DNA of 64,000 nucleotides from Bolinopsis microptera (GCF_026151205.1 NC_087082.1:5091908-5155907); one strand, 5' to 3'; counted from the stretch's first letter, positions 23,801 to 38,800 are shown. Numbers and translations are program-made. Notes: generated by a model not told the origin, from the letters alone.

Positions 23801-26800
23801 CAAATTGTTGGTTCGGCGCAAACGTTATGATATTTTGTCACGGCCCACAGTCGCCCAAAGAAATCTTCTTACTGGTTTTTACTGTCTTTTATTATAGCAC
23901 TGAAGTTACCGTGGAAGGCTTCGCTAAATCAGCAAAATGTGTTAACTATATCTTTAAATATTGTAGACTTTCCTGGATCGAAACTTCGAAGTTTGATAGG
24001 AATTTCTCTTTAGATAACTTTTGTCATACGTTGTATGACCCGCCGCGCTCCCCCTGTATCGTCAGGGGGTCGACCGTGAAACGACCGTGGGGGTCGCAAC
24101 GTGATACAAGATAACTTATAATGGAAGGTACAGCAGGGTGTCATAATTATTGGCGCGTAGACAATTTTGCGTGAAATTTTAGCTTACCCAAGCTTTTAGA
24201 AACGATCATTACTTGACTTCTGAGGATCAGTTTCCTATGGAGTCTTGATCATTCGAGAGATAATCCTTTATACTACAGTTTAGTCTAAAAACGAAGTCCG
24301 AAAGAAGTTAAATTTTGTACACAATAAATGAGTAACTTCAGAAAAGTACAATAAAATACAATAAATACATAACAGTAACTAACTGTTATCAGGTGAGAGT
24401 TGAGATTTGAGGAGAAGTAGTTGGGTGTTACAGGAAGTGAAGTTATTGTATCTGGACAGTATCTCTCCCGTGGTAACTGGTTTACCGTACTCCAACACAA
24501 TGTCTAGTGCTTCGCTCAGCCAGTCTGGCAGGTTACTTTTTATCTCCTGTGGTGTACTGTGTAACTATATAGTTCAGTCTATTTTACTATCCTTGTAGTC
24601 AGGAATGTATTTCATTCCTGATCCTTCTTTAGGTACTTGTTTCATTGTTTGTCTCAATGAATTCACATTTGAAGGTGATTAAATCTTAACAAAAGTTGTA
24701 GACATAATAGCAAGAATAACCTTTAAACATATGTCATATTATGATACTAAACAGTAAACATACGCTAAAATAAAGAGAATAATAAATGTGATAATACGAA
24801 TCCTTCCCAAACTTCTAATTATAAACCAATTAAATTTCACCTCTAACTGCTGCACTAACATGTCCCCATTATCCGTAACAGCAAGACACTTGACCAGTAA
24901 GAGTTGGGACTCTGCACAAGGGTCAAGCTGTGTCGCTAGCCGTGCAGCGGTGATGCACGTGCTCACATCAGCTCCTTCTTCAAAACAACAAGTTGTCAGC
25001 AGTCTGTACATCCGAGATAACTGCGGACATTTAATTAAGTCTCATATAGTTGTAGTAGTAGTAGTAGTAGTAGTGTAGTTAGTACCTAGCCTGATTACTG
25101 ATAGATAAAATGTCTCATTGCAAGTATTATGTATACTGCCATTTAACCACAATATTAGTTATAAATTAATCACATTTGGTAAAGTAACCACGGACAATAG
25201 CTTACCGTGAACACAGAGCTACAAACATAACACGTGTCAGGCACCATCAAACAACCTCTCAAAGCAATCTCCTCTAAACCTCCTCCTCGCATATCTCTTA
25301 AAACAGTCTCCTCTTTGAGAGAAACCGTATATCCAATCAGCCAACCACTATTCTCATATATTTTATCATCTTACCTGCATTCTCCACCCATATATCCTTT
25401 AATCTCTTGTATCTTATCTCCAGAGCTAAATCTAATGAGTTTGTTGATTTCTACTTAATATTATTTGTTGTGGGTTTAATTTTATTCCTCAAAAGCAGCG
25501 AATTCTACAGCTCGGTCTGCGGATCCGTTAACACATACGAGGGAGATATAAATAGGCTACAAGCTAGGCTAGGCTGTGGTAGGTTCCATCGCAATAGATT
25601 TAGGTATTGTTCCCTCGACTCTCATCCAACTATTGAGCACGAAATAAATATCCTTTTGTTACATAGATACTATAATATCCTTTATTACATAATTTAACTA
25701 TAATATCCTTAAACTCCATCGCTTCAGTGAATACAGGGGACGCCCGGACGCCGCCGCGGTAACTGATGTCTAATAAGCTTAAACTAGAAGTAGTGTTTTT
25801 AAAGATATCTAGTTTTATATAAAGTAAGCTACGTTCATCAGGTTAGATTCCACTAGTTATCGTTATTTATTAAATAATTAGTAGTGTTCTTAGTATAGTT
25901 GATTGAGTTAAATTAGTTAAATGTTAAATATTAAGTAAACCTCAAGCCCTCCGCTACACTCACTGACTACTCACCCTACCTTGCTATATCAGAAGAGAAC
26001 TAAAAGGAAAGTACACTAGGGATAAGTCAGGTAAAGATTCAAAGAATTAACGACGGTTAAGAAGTGCAATAATTGCAAAGAAGAAAGAACACAGAGTGTA
26101 AAGAACCAATCAGAAGAAAGCACAGAGGGAGAGATGTCTATTAAAGATACGCATGAAGAATGGGAGATCTAGCGACGTTCCTAGATGTGAGAGCTTGTTC
26201 AAAATATCCAAAACTGCAGACAACAGTATAGTGAGGTATAGTGATTAGTGGGGTATAGTAAAAAAATAATATGGCAAGTTAAGAGTAAACTCAAACTTGG
26301 AACAGGAGTTAGAAGATTTCTCAGTGGAGGATAAGTTAATCAATGTTAATTTGTACGTAAATAATAAATAAGCTCCAATCGTTGTTTCGGTTTATTTGCT
26401 AAGTGGTTTGTTTAGTTTGTGTTATAAGTACAGTTAATACTTAATAAATCAAATTTGACCGTGATCGTTTCATACGGAACCATAGGTCAGACTAGAAAGC
26501 AAGAATATGCTGCAGAATGGGCTCTTATTTATCATGAGGTTCTCTCTATAACAAACACCTTAACTCTTAAGGGAGATGACAAACTCCGATAGAGGAGGAA
26601 ACACAGAGGCCGCAACGTATCGTGATAAGGATCGAATTAATGATAATATATAGTCTATATATTTTAAATATAATTGATGTTAAAGGATGAGGGGACCTTA
26701 GAATTTACTTCCAAATATTCGCGTTTAAGTCCTGTGAAAGTGTGTAGAATTAAAAAATACGCCGGACTGTGAAATCGATAATTCGTGCAATATCACGCCG

Positions 26801-29800
26801 CGCTCCTATTGGCTGATAGCAATTTTGGGCTGTGACGTCACTTATGTGTTAAGACCAACGTGCGCGCGCACCCTTTGCTCGTGTCAACATTTTGTTCTGT
26901 TCTGTTTTAATTACGTCGTGTTACCTTTGGCGTTTGCGAGAGCGGTATCTTTGGTTGCACTGAATTAGTCTAAGTTACGAATAATTCTCTTTAATAATAA
27001 TAGTTAAATGTAACTCAGAAAGGCTTTCTTGTAGTTGTAGTAGGTATTTCTATTTATAAATAGCTAAGGTAAGTAGCATCCGCTAACTAAACCACAAACT
27101 GCTATTTTGTTTTGACTTGTTTGAAACCCGATATGGACACAATTAAAAAGAATGTATGATGTAGTAGAAGACATTTTACTAGCTGGCCCTTGGCGCCTCT
27201 AGTCCTATCTGAGTACGCACGTGCGGTTTGACACTGCGCGTGTACCGGCCTTTAGTTGTACAATCATTTATAATTTACCGTTTTAGTTTGCTGTGACTTG
27301 AGTGTAAAGCGTAACGAATGTGGATGTGTTCGTCTGCTATGCTTGGTATAATATTGCTTGGTGTAATAGTTGCAAATCTTGCTTACGTTATAAGTAGTGT
27401 CACATAGTGAGTTAGAACTTAAAAGCTTGGTGCTTGGTGCTTGTCCAACTGGAATGAAGACATGCATTTCATACCTACCCGATCCATTTTTATTAGGACC
27501 GTGTTGTGTTGATATGACATGTTGATATATCAACTGTGGTACGAAACAGGGAGTTGCTAGGTGTTACGTTGGGAGCTATAAATATACATAATTTACATGC
27601 CTTTCTGTGTGACTTCAATCTTATTCCAGGTGTATCTCGGCTCATGGTTATCGTAGGGTGATAATTCTTTTTTCAACCGGTCATAAAAAGTCTCCTCTCC
27701 ATTGGTTATAGGCTCGTTAGTATCGTAAATTGTTAATTTATTCTTAATTAGTAATTTAGTCGGCCCGCACGCTCATTTTACCTGTATTTCTATATGCGCG
27801 GATCAGAGCAACTCACATAATTGACGTCACAGGTTCAAATTGTTTTGGCTGGATATCTCGGCGCGCGAATGAAATACAACTTTGCGGATTTCACTAAAGT
27901 GGTTTATACGATTAATGTAATAAAAGGATTTGCACGAGAAAAAAACTTTTTCTAAGGTCCCCTCATCCTTTAATGGAATAATCCTGTTTATGAATCCCAT
28001 TTTTAAACTTTTACCGGTATTTTAACTACAATGAACAGGCTCCCCGATCAACGTATTCGTTATTTTGAGGAAATACGTTAACTTTAGGAACATTTTGAAA
28101 CTTTGCCCACACGTAGACGTAGACGTACACGTAGACGTTTGTAAAACAAGTAAGCTCTTTCGAATTTTTTTATATACAGAAAAGCTGAAAGTTTAAGAGA
28201 GACTCTCACTTAGTCATCAACTATCAAACTAAAAGAGAGAAAGCTCTGAAAAAAGCTCTTTCTCTAGGCCTGGTGTATAACAACTAGAACAACTATTTAA
28301 TAGGTTTAAATAGTGGTTGTCAAATGTCAATGGATAAAATGAGTGTACAATAAACGTTCGATATTATTAAGGATTGATGTTGACGAGTTCAATTATGAAC
28401 TACGATCATTATAAGTATTAAGAAGTATACAGCTGCCATGGTCAAAGAACAAAAAAGAATATGGCAAGTTAAGAGTAAACTTAAACTTGGAACAGGATTT
28501 AGAAGATTTTTTACCGGAGGATAAGTTAATTAATGTTCATTTTTACGTAAATAAGCATTAATTGTTGTTTCGGTTTATTTGCTAAGTGGTTCGTTTACAT
28601 TTTTCTAAGATCATGTAGAAAGTTAGAAAGACAGAGATGAACCATTGTGGCTCCACGATTCCCTCAGATTGTGGAGACATATGCAGCATAAAAAAGGAGT
28701 GGATTGTTGTTGACCACAAATCATGCTATCCATGCTTTTTTACGTAGAGATAGCAAAGGAAAAAAAATGGTGACTGTTCCACCTGTCACCATGTCTGCAC
28801 ATTTCATACCGTGGATGAATTACTCCTCAGTTGTTGTGATGGGAAATTGGCGGGTAATTGAACCTCCGGTGGACCAGGACTACGAGTTCAACATATTAAT
28901 AAACTCAAATTATGTGAATTACACGACCCCTATCTTTCATTCAAAAGAAAGCTAAGAAGTGAGAGGTCACGTGACATCACACGTGGCTAAACTTTAAATC
29001 ATAATTTTAAATGTTATTACATTATACTTTATAACTTTATACTCAATTATCACTAAAATTTTAGGATAAAATAATAACCTTACAGCTATAATAACCAATA
29101 TTACCTTGGTTAGCCATGTCTACCAGCAACGATCCTTCAAAAGCCAGGGTCAATGGCATAATGTATGAGACTGAGCCTATGTTTCTGAAGTCCTACACGG
29201 AGGTTCGTCTAGAAAGACTACATCTTAATGATGCTGGAGCAACTTTTCATCATACCCTTACGTACTCAGTGCTTACAAAATCATCACTGATCGCAACTTT
29301 CCAGGTGCAACAAACTGGATTTATTATTAACAGACAGTATGATGCTAGACTTACCAAATCAATTAGCACTCACTGACGGTCGATATCATGAATATAAATG
29401 TTTTTTCAAGCAGATGAGAAAGAGATGAGGTACATATCATTTTGCATGATATGTATCCCATTCAAAAGATTAAATTCCTATTCTAAAGATTAAATTATAA
29501 TTTTTAATTAAAACTTAATTACAATTCTAATTAAATAAATCCCATAATGATTTTAATGCAGCGCTAAACACAAAATTTTAATCACCTATACAGAATAAGA
29601 TAGAAAAGTATCGATTTTAACATTTCTGTTCCTTTTCTAGTTTTGTAGAAAATGTTTTTGCTTAAAAGAGACTAAAGATATTAAGTACCTGTCTTTATTC
29701 TATTCTTTTTTACGTAGAGATAGCAAAGGAAAAAAAATGGTGACTGTTCCACCTGTCACCATGTCTGCACATTTCATACCGTGGATGAATTACTCCTCAG

Positions 29801-32800
29801 TTGTTGTGATGGGAAATTGGCGGGTAATTGAACTATTGAACCTCCGGTGGACCAGGACTACGAGTTCAACATATTAATAAACTCAAATTATGTGAATTAC
29901 ACGACCCCTATCTTTCATTCAAAAGAAAGCTAAGAAGTGAGAGGTCACGTGACATCACACGTGGCTAAACTTTAAATCATAATTTTAAATGTTATTACAT
30001 TATAATACTTTATAACTTTATACTCAATTATCACTAAAATTTTAGGATAAAATAATAATCCCTTAGGATAACCTTACAGCTAGCTATAACCAATATAACC
30101 TTGGTTATTAGCCATGTCTACCAGCAATGATCCTTCAAAAGCCAGGGTCAATGGCATAATGTATAAGACTGTGCCCATGTTTCCGAAGTCCTACACGGAG
30201 GTTCGTCTAGAAAGACTACATCTTAATGATGCTGGTCCTGGAGCAACTTTTCATTATACCCTTACGTACTCAGTGCTTACAAAATCATCACTGATCGCAA
30301 CTTTCCAGGTGCAACAAACTGGATTTATTATTAACAGATAAGATATGATGCTAGACTTACCAAATCAATTAGCACTCACTGACGGTCGATATCATGTTCA
30401 TATAAATGTGTTTTTAAGCAGATGAGAAAGAGATGAGGTACATATCATTTTGCATGATATGTATCCCATTCAAAAGATTAAATTCCTATTCTAAAGATTA
30501 AATTATAATTTTTAATTAAAACTTGATTACAATTCTAATTAAATAAATCCCATAATTATTTTAATGCAGCGCTAAACACAAAATTTTAATCACCTATACA
30601 GAATAAGATAGAAAAGTATCGATTTTAACATTTCTGTTCCTTTTCTAGTTTTGTAGAAAATGTTTTTGCTTAAAAGTGACTAAAGATATTAAGTAACTGT
30701 CTTTATTCTATTGTTGGTTGAATTTAATTGTTTGATAGTTATCACCTTGGTTTTGCTAAGTCTAGTAACTTATTATTTAACCGTTTAATTATATACGATC
30801 AATAATAGGAGAAAAATAGCACCTAACAATTCGGGATCCTATGTAAGCTTCCCAGAAAGTGGTCAAAGTAACACTTTGAATATTCGATGGAAAGCCTTTT
30901 CGATTGTAATTTGTAGTGAGAAAGCTCTGAAAGGAGCTCTAGGCCTGGTGTATAACAACTAGAACAACTAAAATAGGTTTAAATAGCGGTCAAGAAGTAA
31001 ACACTAAACAGCTGCCATGGTCGAAGAACAAAAAAGAATATGGCAAGTTAAGAGTAAACTTAAACTTGGAACAGGATTTAGAAGATTTTTACCGGAGGAT
31101 AAGTTAATTAATGTTCATATTTACGTAAATAAGCATTAATTGTTGTTTCGGATTATTTGCTAAGTGGTTCGTTTACATTTTTCTAAGATCATGGAGAAAG
31201 TGAGAAAAACAGAGAAAGTGAGAAAAACAGAGAAGTCCTACACGGAGGTTCGCTTAGAAAGGCTACATCTTAATGATGCTGGAGCAACTTTTATTATACC
31301 CTTACGTATCCAGTGCTAACAAAATCATCACTGATCGCAACTTTCCAGGTGCAACAAACTGGATTTGTTGTTAACGGACAATATGATGCTAGACTTGCCA
31401 AAAAAATTAGCACTCATTGGTGGTCGCTTTCATGAATATAAATGTAGACAAAAGATATTCGATCTATGCCGAATTAACACGACGACCATTAGGCCGTCGT
31501 GTCTGCAGGCTAAGGAATCCTTGACTGATAAATTGTGTTCCACGATTCCCTCAGATTGTGGAGACATATGCAGCATCAACACAAGGAGTGGATTGTTGTT
31601 GACCACAAATCATGCTATCCATATGTGAATTACACGACCCCTATATTTCATTCATAAGAGAGCTAAGAAGTGAGAGGTCACGTGACATCACACGTGGCTA
31701 AACTTTAAATCATCATTTTAAATGTTATTACATTATATTTTATAACTTTATACTCAATTATCACTAAAATTTTATCAAATTGAGTCACAATATCAGAGAT
31801 CTTACTTCCTGGTTAGGTTTGGGGAAGAGATGTATAACAACTACAGTATAATCGTTTTCAGTTGGAAAACACAGAGGGGCACTTTCAAAAACATCTGTCA
31901 CGGAAAAAATGTTAAAATTTGCCAAAAATCAGTTTTTGTGGCATAATTTGGTGGATAATTTTTGGAACGGGATGAAACTCCAGGATATGGTGTGCTATAC
32001 CCTAACCTTTACTATCTGCCACTTTTTGTTTCGATTTAGGGCTAAATCTGGTGGATAAAAGTGAAACAGACCAATCCACTTCAGGTGGCCTTTAAAAATA
32101 TTTAATTCCATCTAAACTCCTAAAATATGATTGAGACTTAACAATAATCGTTATAACTTCATAATTTCATAAGTAGGGCCGGGATTTTTCTTAAGGGCCA
32201 AATTTGGTGGATATATTTTTTTACCTCTTTTTTAAGACTGTTATTTGTTAGCTAACATCAATTTACTGGTCTTAAAATGATGCAAAGGCAATGTTAAATC
32301 TACGGCATCAACTATGAAGTACAAGATTCAAGTTAAAAGGCTATTTTTGGTGGATATAAGTCAATATTAATTAGTTAAACACGTAAATGTTACCAAAATA
32401 TCAATAAATAAGACATCATCATGATTAGAAACAGTTGAAAAAGATGAAATATAAGATGTTGAACATTTATGCATAAGGTACTATGGCATTTTAAGCATTC
32501 AGGGCCAATTTGGTGGATAATTAACTCAAAAATACTTAAAATATCGACCTGGATATTTTGATATCCATCAATTTTGGCCTTAAAAGTCGGCTTGAGCTTA
32601 TCACATTTTGTGCTGAACAAGAAAAAGGTCTAAACAAACCAATATCAGTGTATGATTTCATAATCGAGCAAATCTAAGGCCAGAAATAGTGGATAAAAAA
32701 GCAAATTTAACCGTTTTAAGCTAATTTAGGCATTTATCCACCAAAAACGGCCCTAAATGGAGAATGTTTGGAACGTTTACTTGAAACTATAGCCCTTCTT

Positions 32801-35800
32801 TTCGACCTCAGAGCAATTATTTTCAGCTCTTTCGACCTTAAGATATAATTATTGGGCGTTGAAAGTGGATCACATACGTTATCAGTCAAGAAATCGTTAT
32901 TTCAATCACTGAGGTAGGTTATTCACATTTAATATCCACCAATTTTAACCTTAAAAGTCGTCTTGGACTGAAAATTGTTTTGAACTGACTCAGCAAAGGG
33001 GATTTTCTATCTAGAAACAGTTGTAGTTTCATGATAGAACACATCTAGGGCCAAAAATAGTGGATACAAAAGCAAATTTTCCCGTTTTAGTACTTTTATC
33101 CACCAAAAACAGCTCTAAAGGCTGAAAGGAAACAGTTTGTTAAGTTCGTATGAAACTATATCCATTCATTATGGCCCTAGAGCAATAATTGTATACATTT
33201 TCAGCTTCTAGACGAGATAATTGGGGTCTAACAATGGATAACCTGCATTATTGACTCAGAAATTGACTTAAAATTAAATCAACCTTGAAGCTCAAATATA
33301 TCCACCAAAAATGGCCTAAAAATTAAATCTTCTATGCTATCATAAACTAGAAACGATTTCCAACCTGATCCGTTCACTGAGTAAAGCTGGTGAACTTGTT
33401 GACCAATATAATTTTTTCAGTTGAAAATTTTCGGTATTGAATTTTATTTCATCGTTTTATTATCCACCATATCTAGCCTTAAAATTGAAATCTTTATTTA
33501 TTTTCGCCTTTTATCATAGAGGCATATCGATTTGCTACAATTCTATCTTTAAATAATCACCATAAATTAACCACACGTAAAGTTACAGGCCAACAAATGA
33601 TATATCCACCAAACCCCTCTGAAAAGTATATCCACCATTATTAGCCCTGATTTAAATGCGTGTATCTCTGTTCATAGACATAGTAGACATTTTATTCTTT
33701 TTGTAAAAGTTGAACTATCGCAAATCCTATGCTGAAAAAAAGTTTAATCAAAATATTGAGTTTATCCACCAAATGAGAGCTTCTAGAAGTTGAAATTTTT
33801 CCCGTGACAGATTCGTTAACATAGTTTTTGAAAGTGCCCAGAGATAAAATGTGATATTTATACTCAGTGATACCATTTTTGAAACCTCGTGATCATCTTG
33901 TCATCACATTTCACAGTCATTCACCAGATAAAAATATCAGCGCGCATTCTTCTGACCCTGTGTAGTGGTAGCTGTTCTAAATTTATGTCAAGAGATAGAA
34001 TTTAACTCTTTCGAATCGAAAATCAACTAATTTTTTGTCTGTTTTTATTTTGGCAATGATGATATTCATGATATACAACCTGTAATACTATTCTGTATAT
34101 ATCTAATTTCGTTTTCAACAAAAAAGAGATAATAGTTATTTAAGAATTTGCTAATAGTGTTATCATATTTTATACATGTGCAGTGTGCATATATTTATAT
34201 TTGATTGTAATTAAAGATTTTAAGGCGTTAGTGCCGAGTAATGCCTCCGGGTAGTGCCCCTCAATCAATCAATCACAGCCGAAAATTTATTTTTTATTCG
34301 CGGGAGTTTGTAAAAGAGGTTTTATAATAAATTTGGAACAATCCAAATTGTTGAAAACAAATAAAGTTCTGGAACATAGACACATAGAGTAAGACCTCAG
34401 AGATGCATTCCGAGAAAGTCATCATGATGGATAAAGAAGGTGTTCTTTCTGGATCTTTGACTGTCTTCTAAATTATAAGAAACAAGCTATCAATATTTAC
34501 TTGGCTTTAATCTGTCAGTCATAGCTTCACAACAAAGCACAGTAAAATATTTTTAATTACCTTAAAAATATTTCTTTTTGTAGCTTGGTATCTGAGCATA
34601 GACTGCTGATTTACTGGGTACAGGGTTACATTAGGGGTACTTTAGTCGTGAGGAAATCAATACGATATTTTAGAATCAATATAATCATCAATAAAAAGCT
34701 TCATAACTGAGAACTGAGAGGTCAGATTTGGGGAAGAGGTGTATAACAACTACAATATAATCGTTTTCAATTGGAAAACACAGAGATAAAATGTGTTGTT
34801 ATGACAGTCTTAATAAGCAGGTACGAGGACCTCACTTTCTAACCGAACAATCAGATGAATTAAAGATTCGTGAAGAAGTTTAATAGAATTTAAGAGAAGA
34901 CGCTGAGAAAGTATTCCGGTTTAAGGACTGATTATCTTTGTGTGTTGTCTGAACTCTGATGTAGAGTAAAATCGCAGCAAAACACAAGAAATATCAGTGA
35001 AATAGCTTAATACAGGCAATAAAAAGTAAGAACATGAGAAGAAGGATGAGGGGTATGTGACCCACCGAGACCCACTGAGGGTATCACTGAGGGTATCACG
35101 TGATACCCTCACGTGACCCATTGTTTTGTTTTAACTATAGAAGAATAGAGAGCCAGTTATTGGACAGATAAATTCCGTGACAACAACTACAAAACAGACT
35201 GTACTATCATGGTATAGACATTTCTTCTCTCGCGAATGAGTTAAAATTCTGTTAGACTCCCTGAAAGAATCGAGACAGATATGTAAATATGGGTCAAAAA
35301 AATAATCCCACGCTATGAGGAGAAGAGAAAGCGCATGATATCATAACAATTATACGTTACTGTTATTTAAACAAATTTACATCACGGTTTATTAATCATA
35401 ATGTTATAGCCGGAATATCCATCTTCCGGTTCTGCTTCATCAAAAATTATCGTCCGGTTATTCATAATTCAATTCCTATCTATCTTCACCCTGTTGACCG
35501 TTGACTCCCTTCTTTATCTTCGTAACCGACTTAGTGAACTTTTTTTTCGTTTTCTCTATTTTTTTCACTCTTTGTTCTCTCTTTATTATCTGTTTATTCT
35601 CTCTTTTTTTTATTTTTTCACTTTTTTTACTTTTTTTAACCGAAAGAGCATGTGACTTCCTCTACAGCATGTGACTTAAGCTAAATAAAACACAGCAAGT
35701 ATCAGTTTAGTAAGAGCCAGCTATTGGACATGAAATGGCAAGTTTCCATAAACGATATTTTATTATCGGCGCTGATAATCGCTTATTGGGCGCTTTCTCG

Positions 35801-38800
35801 GCGCTTTTTTTAATTAAACCGTTTACAATCGATTTTTTTACGATTATCGTTTATGGAAACTTGCCCATGAAATTAATCTCTGCAAAAGAAATTAGCATCA
35901 AAGGAGTGATACTCTGTGGATAAAATGGCTATTTTAATAAAATATACGAGCCATTCAGTAATTATACTAAAACAAATCATTATAATTATTTAAACCCGTA
36001 TCGGATTCGGAATTCAAAGAGTTGGGAAAACTTCCACCTCCGAAGCACTCTACAAAAAGAAGGCTCCAGTTTAAGTAATGGAAATCGACTCCCAAGGTAT
36101 TAATTTTAGATTAATTAGGTTAATTAGATTATCAACTACTTGTCCACGTTTTTGTAGTATTAAGATCATTCCTTGTTAAAGTTGTACGTTCTTAATAGTT
36201 TATTAATTCCTAGGTAAATATTACGGTGACCCCTATCCAACCTGCTCTGCTTGTCCTTACCTGAGCATCACGCGTAATATTTCCTCGTAAGTTTTATTGA
36301 CTCCTATTTGAGAATTTCCTAGAAGAGTTGTCATTTTAACAGGCGCTGAGTACGGAAATAAGATAACAACTAAAGAAAATTCACTAGAAAAATTGTAGCA
36401 GCTGCAGCCGAACTGCAGCCAAACTACAGTCAAATGAAATTAGTATAGTAGATAAAGTAATACAGCTGAAAAAGTATAACTTTTAAATGTTTAAGGGTCG
36501 TCTTTAATTCATTATTTTACTGACAAGAAACAGTAAAAACGGGCACTTAAATTCCTTTTACATGTCTAATTTGTATCTTCTTAAGAATATATCCTTTTTT
36601 CATCCTGGTAGTATCTTTTTTCTGTTAAAAAAATGTTTCTCCAGTGAACTGTTTTTTTCTTCTTTCATATTTCTCTATTTTTCTTGTCTATTTTTCTGCA
36701 TTTTGTTTTCTTTTTTTAACTAGAGTAATTATTTTTTGTTATTGCATTTGTTATGTATGTAGTTTCGTGGGTAGAAATGAATTTGTTCAATTCTGGTGCT
36801 AATAATATTATTTATATATCGTTTGTAATACCTAATAATTTTTGAAATTTAGTTCATAGTTTATATTGGCATATGAGTAGCGAAAATTAGTAGCGACTGG
36901 GTGCAACAACACCAGCTTCAAGCTCTTTACACGACCATAACCAGCCACTGGGAAAATCTCCGCAGTCAAAATAACAAGGACGAAACTAAAGATTACCGGA
37001 GTAAGGCTGTATAATTAGGAGAATTGTTCTCATAAAAACAATGCATTAAGTGACGAATTTATAAACAGCAGAAGATAGACACCTATCACATCAGTAACCA
37101 ACATTTAAATATTATATAATTAAAATAATATGTTATAATTATCCCATATCCAAAAACCCGCATTCTCGCATTCTAAGAATGTAGGAAATTTTTAAAAGTA
37201 GGAAATTTTTGACAAAAAGTAGGAAATTCGAGAGCCAACTCTGAGAATTTTCGATAATATTTCAGTAGGAATTTAAGTGAAAGAGCAGACTAAAAGTTGC
37301 TGGACCGTTATTTAAATGTCCTCAGTCAGGGATCCACTGATCCAGTCTATCAAATTTCGTTTCACAGACCAAAGTTTGTTGCTATTAGCTACAAAATCTG
37401 TGCATCAAGTAACCACTAACCAGATGCTAATTATTGGGGCATTTTCGCGTACACGACATAAATAGTTGTCATTATTACTTTATTAACATTTTACTATCTA
37501 CTTATCTAGTCTATGAAACCGGATATGTCTACAGTGTCACCCGATATCTGTATTGGCAAGCAGTAGCATATACACATCACGTCTTCAATGTGTGTATCAC
37601 ACTGCACACACCCAGCCCAAATTCGTGTGGCGTGAGAAAATATCAGAAAAACAGATTAGTTAAAACGCCCTGGCGTTTTAACTAATCTGTACGATGATGC
37701 TAGAATGGGCGTGAGAATTGGACTTTTTCTAGTTTTTTAATTAGTCGCTCTGCCCGCTTGCTTTTGTTGCTTACATTGGGTTGTTGAACTTCCTATTAAT
37801 CATGAATCGTCCAAAGTTCCATCACCATGTTCTGCTGAGGGTGAAAAGCTTGTTCAACAGGTTGCTACGAGAATGGCAAGAAACCAATCTTTTCTAAAAA
37901 CCACCCATGGGGGGATGGGCCCGGGGCGGCTATAGAAAACTTCTGCAAATCCCAATATAGACTACCATTCCAGTTTTGATAATAGCATTATCAGTCATGT
38001 AATGTTGTGAACGGTCTTCAATGCAATTGTAATAACTTTATGTCAGGAGTTCAAAGAACATTATATAGTATTATGAGTTGATGTAATACGTCTAAACATG
38101 CATAATGCATAAGCATTCTTTGTTGCGTTTCCTATCTTATTTAAATAGTAAATTATACTAATAGTCATTATTATATTTTTGGAAAATTTAAATTCCTTGT
38201 TTCTTGAATATTTGGTCTCATACTTGCTTCCTTCTCCAAATTCCCTTAACCCTGTATTAGTTTATAGCTTGAAAGCAGAAAGTGATGGTAGTAGATGAGA
38301 AAACATTTTTGCCAAAATTATAAACTCTTGATACTTCATGCTGTCTCCTATTTCGTGCTTTAGTTAAGCCAAGTGTTTAGGGATTCTAGAATCCAGACAA
38401 TTTATCCCAATAAAAATTGAAATCAGAAAATAGTATGCTAAAATCGTTCTCCATTGTCAGATTCGTTCCAGGAGGCCAAATCTAGTTTAAATTTCCGAAA
38501 TTTTCGGGGGCTTCGCCCCCAAAAGTAACCTAGGATTATCTATTAAAAAGCATTCCGAGCCCTAAAAAAGTAAAATTGAGAATCTGGAATCCGCCATGAA
38601 AAATCTTTGCACCGCGCGAATACAAAGACTTTTTATGCGAGCGAAGCGAGTGGGCCACAGAAAACGAAAAAATTGAGAATGTAGGAAATTAAAAATTTTT
38701 TGGATATGGGATAATTATATTAATTAACACGTTCACACGGAATATTAACCGTTTTATTGTTTCACTAATTTATTTGCTCGACAATATAATTGTCGGGTAC

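Noticed and set aside
25234-25458. Plus-strand ORF at 25.2-25.5 kb
   Set aside because: Mostly the antisense of the SPO22-like exon at 25206-25347.
27264-27533. 89-codon ORF within the TTAA element as a transposase remnant
   Set aside because: No DDE-type or piggyBac motif and too short. Likely chance.
38638-38660. GCGAGCGAAGCGAGTGGGCC as a bacterial contaminant signal
   Set aside because: It lies inside a TIR element with AT-rich eukaryotic flanks, and no bacterial gene is nearby.
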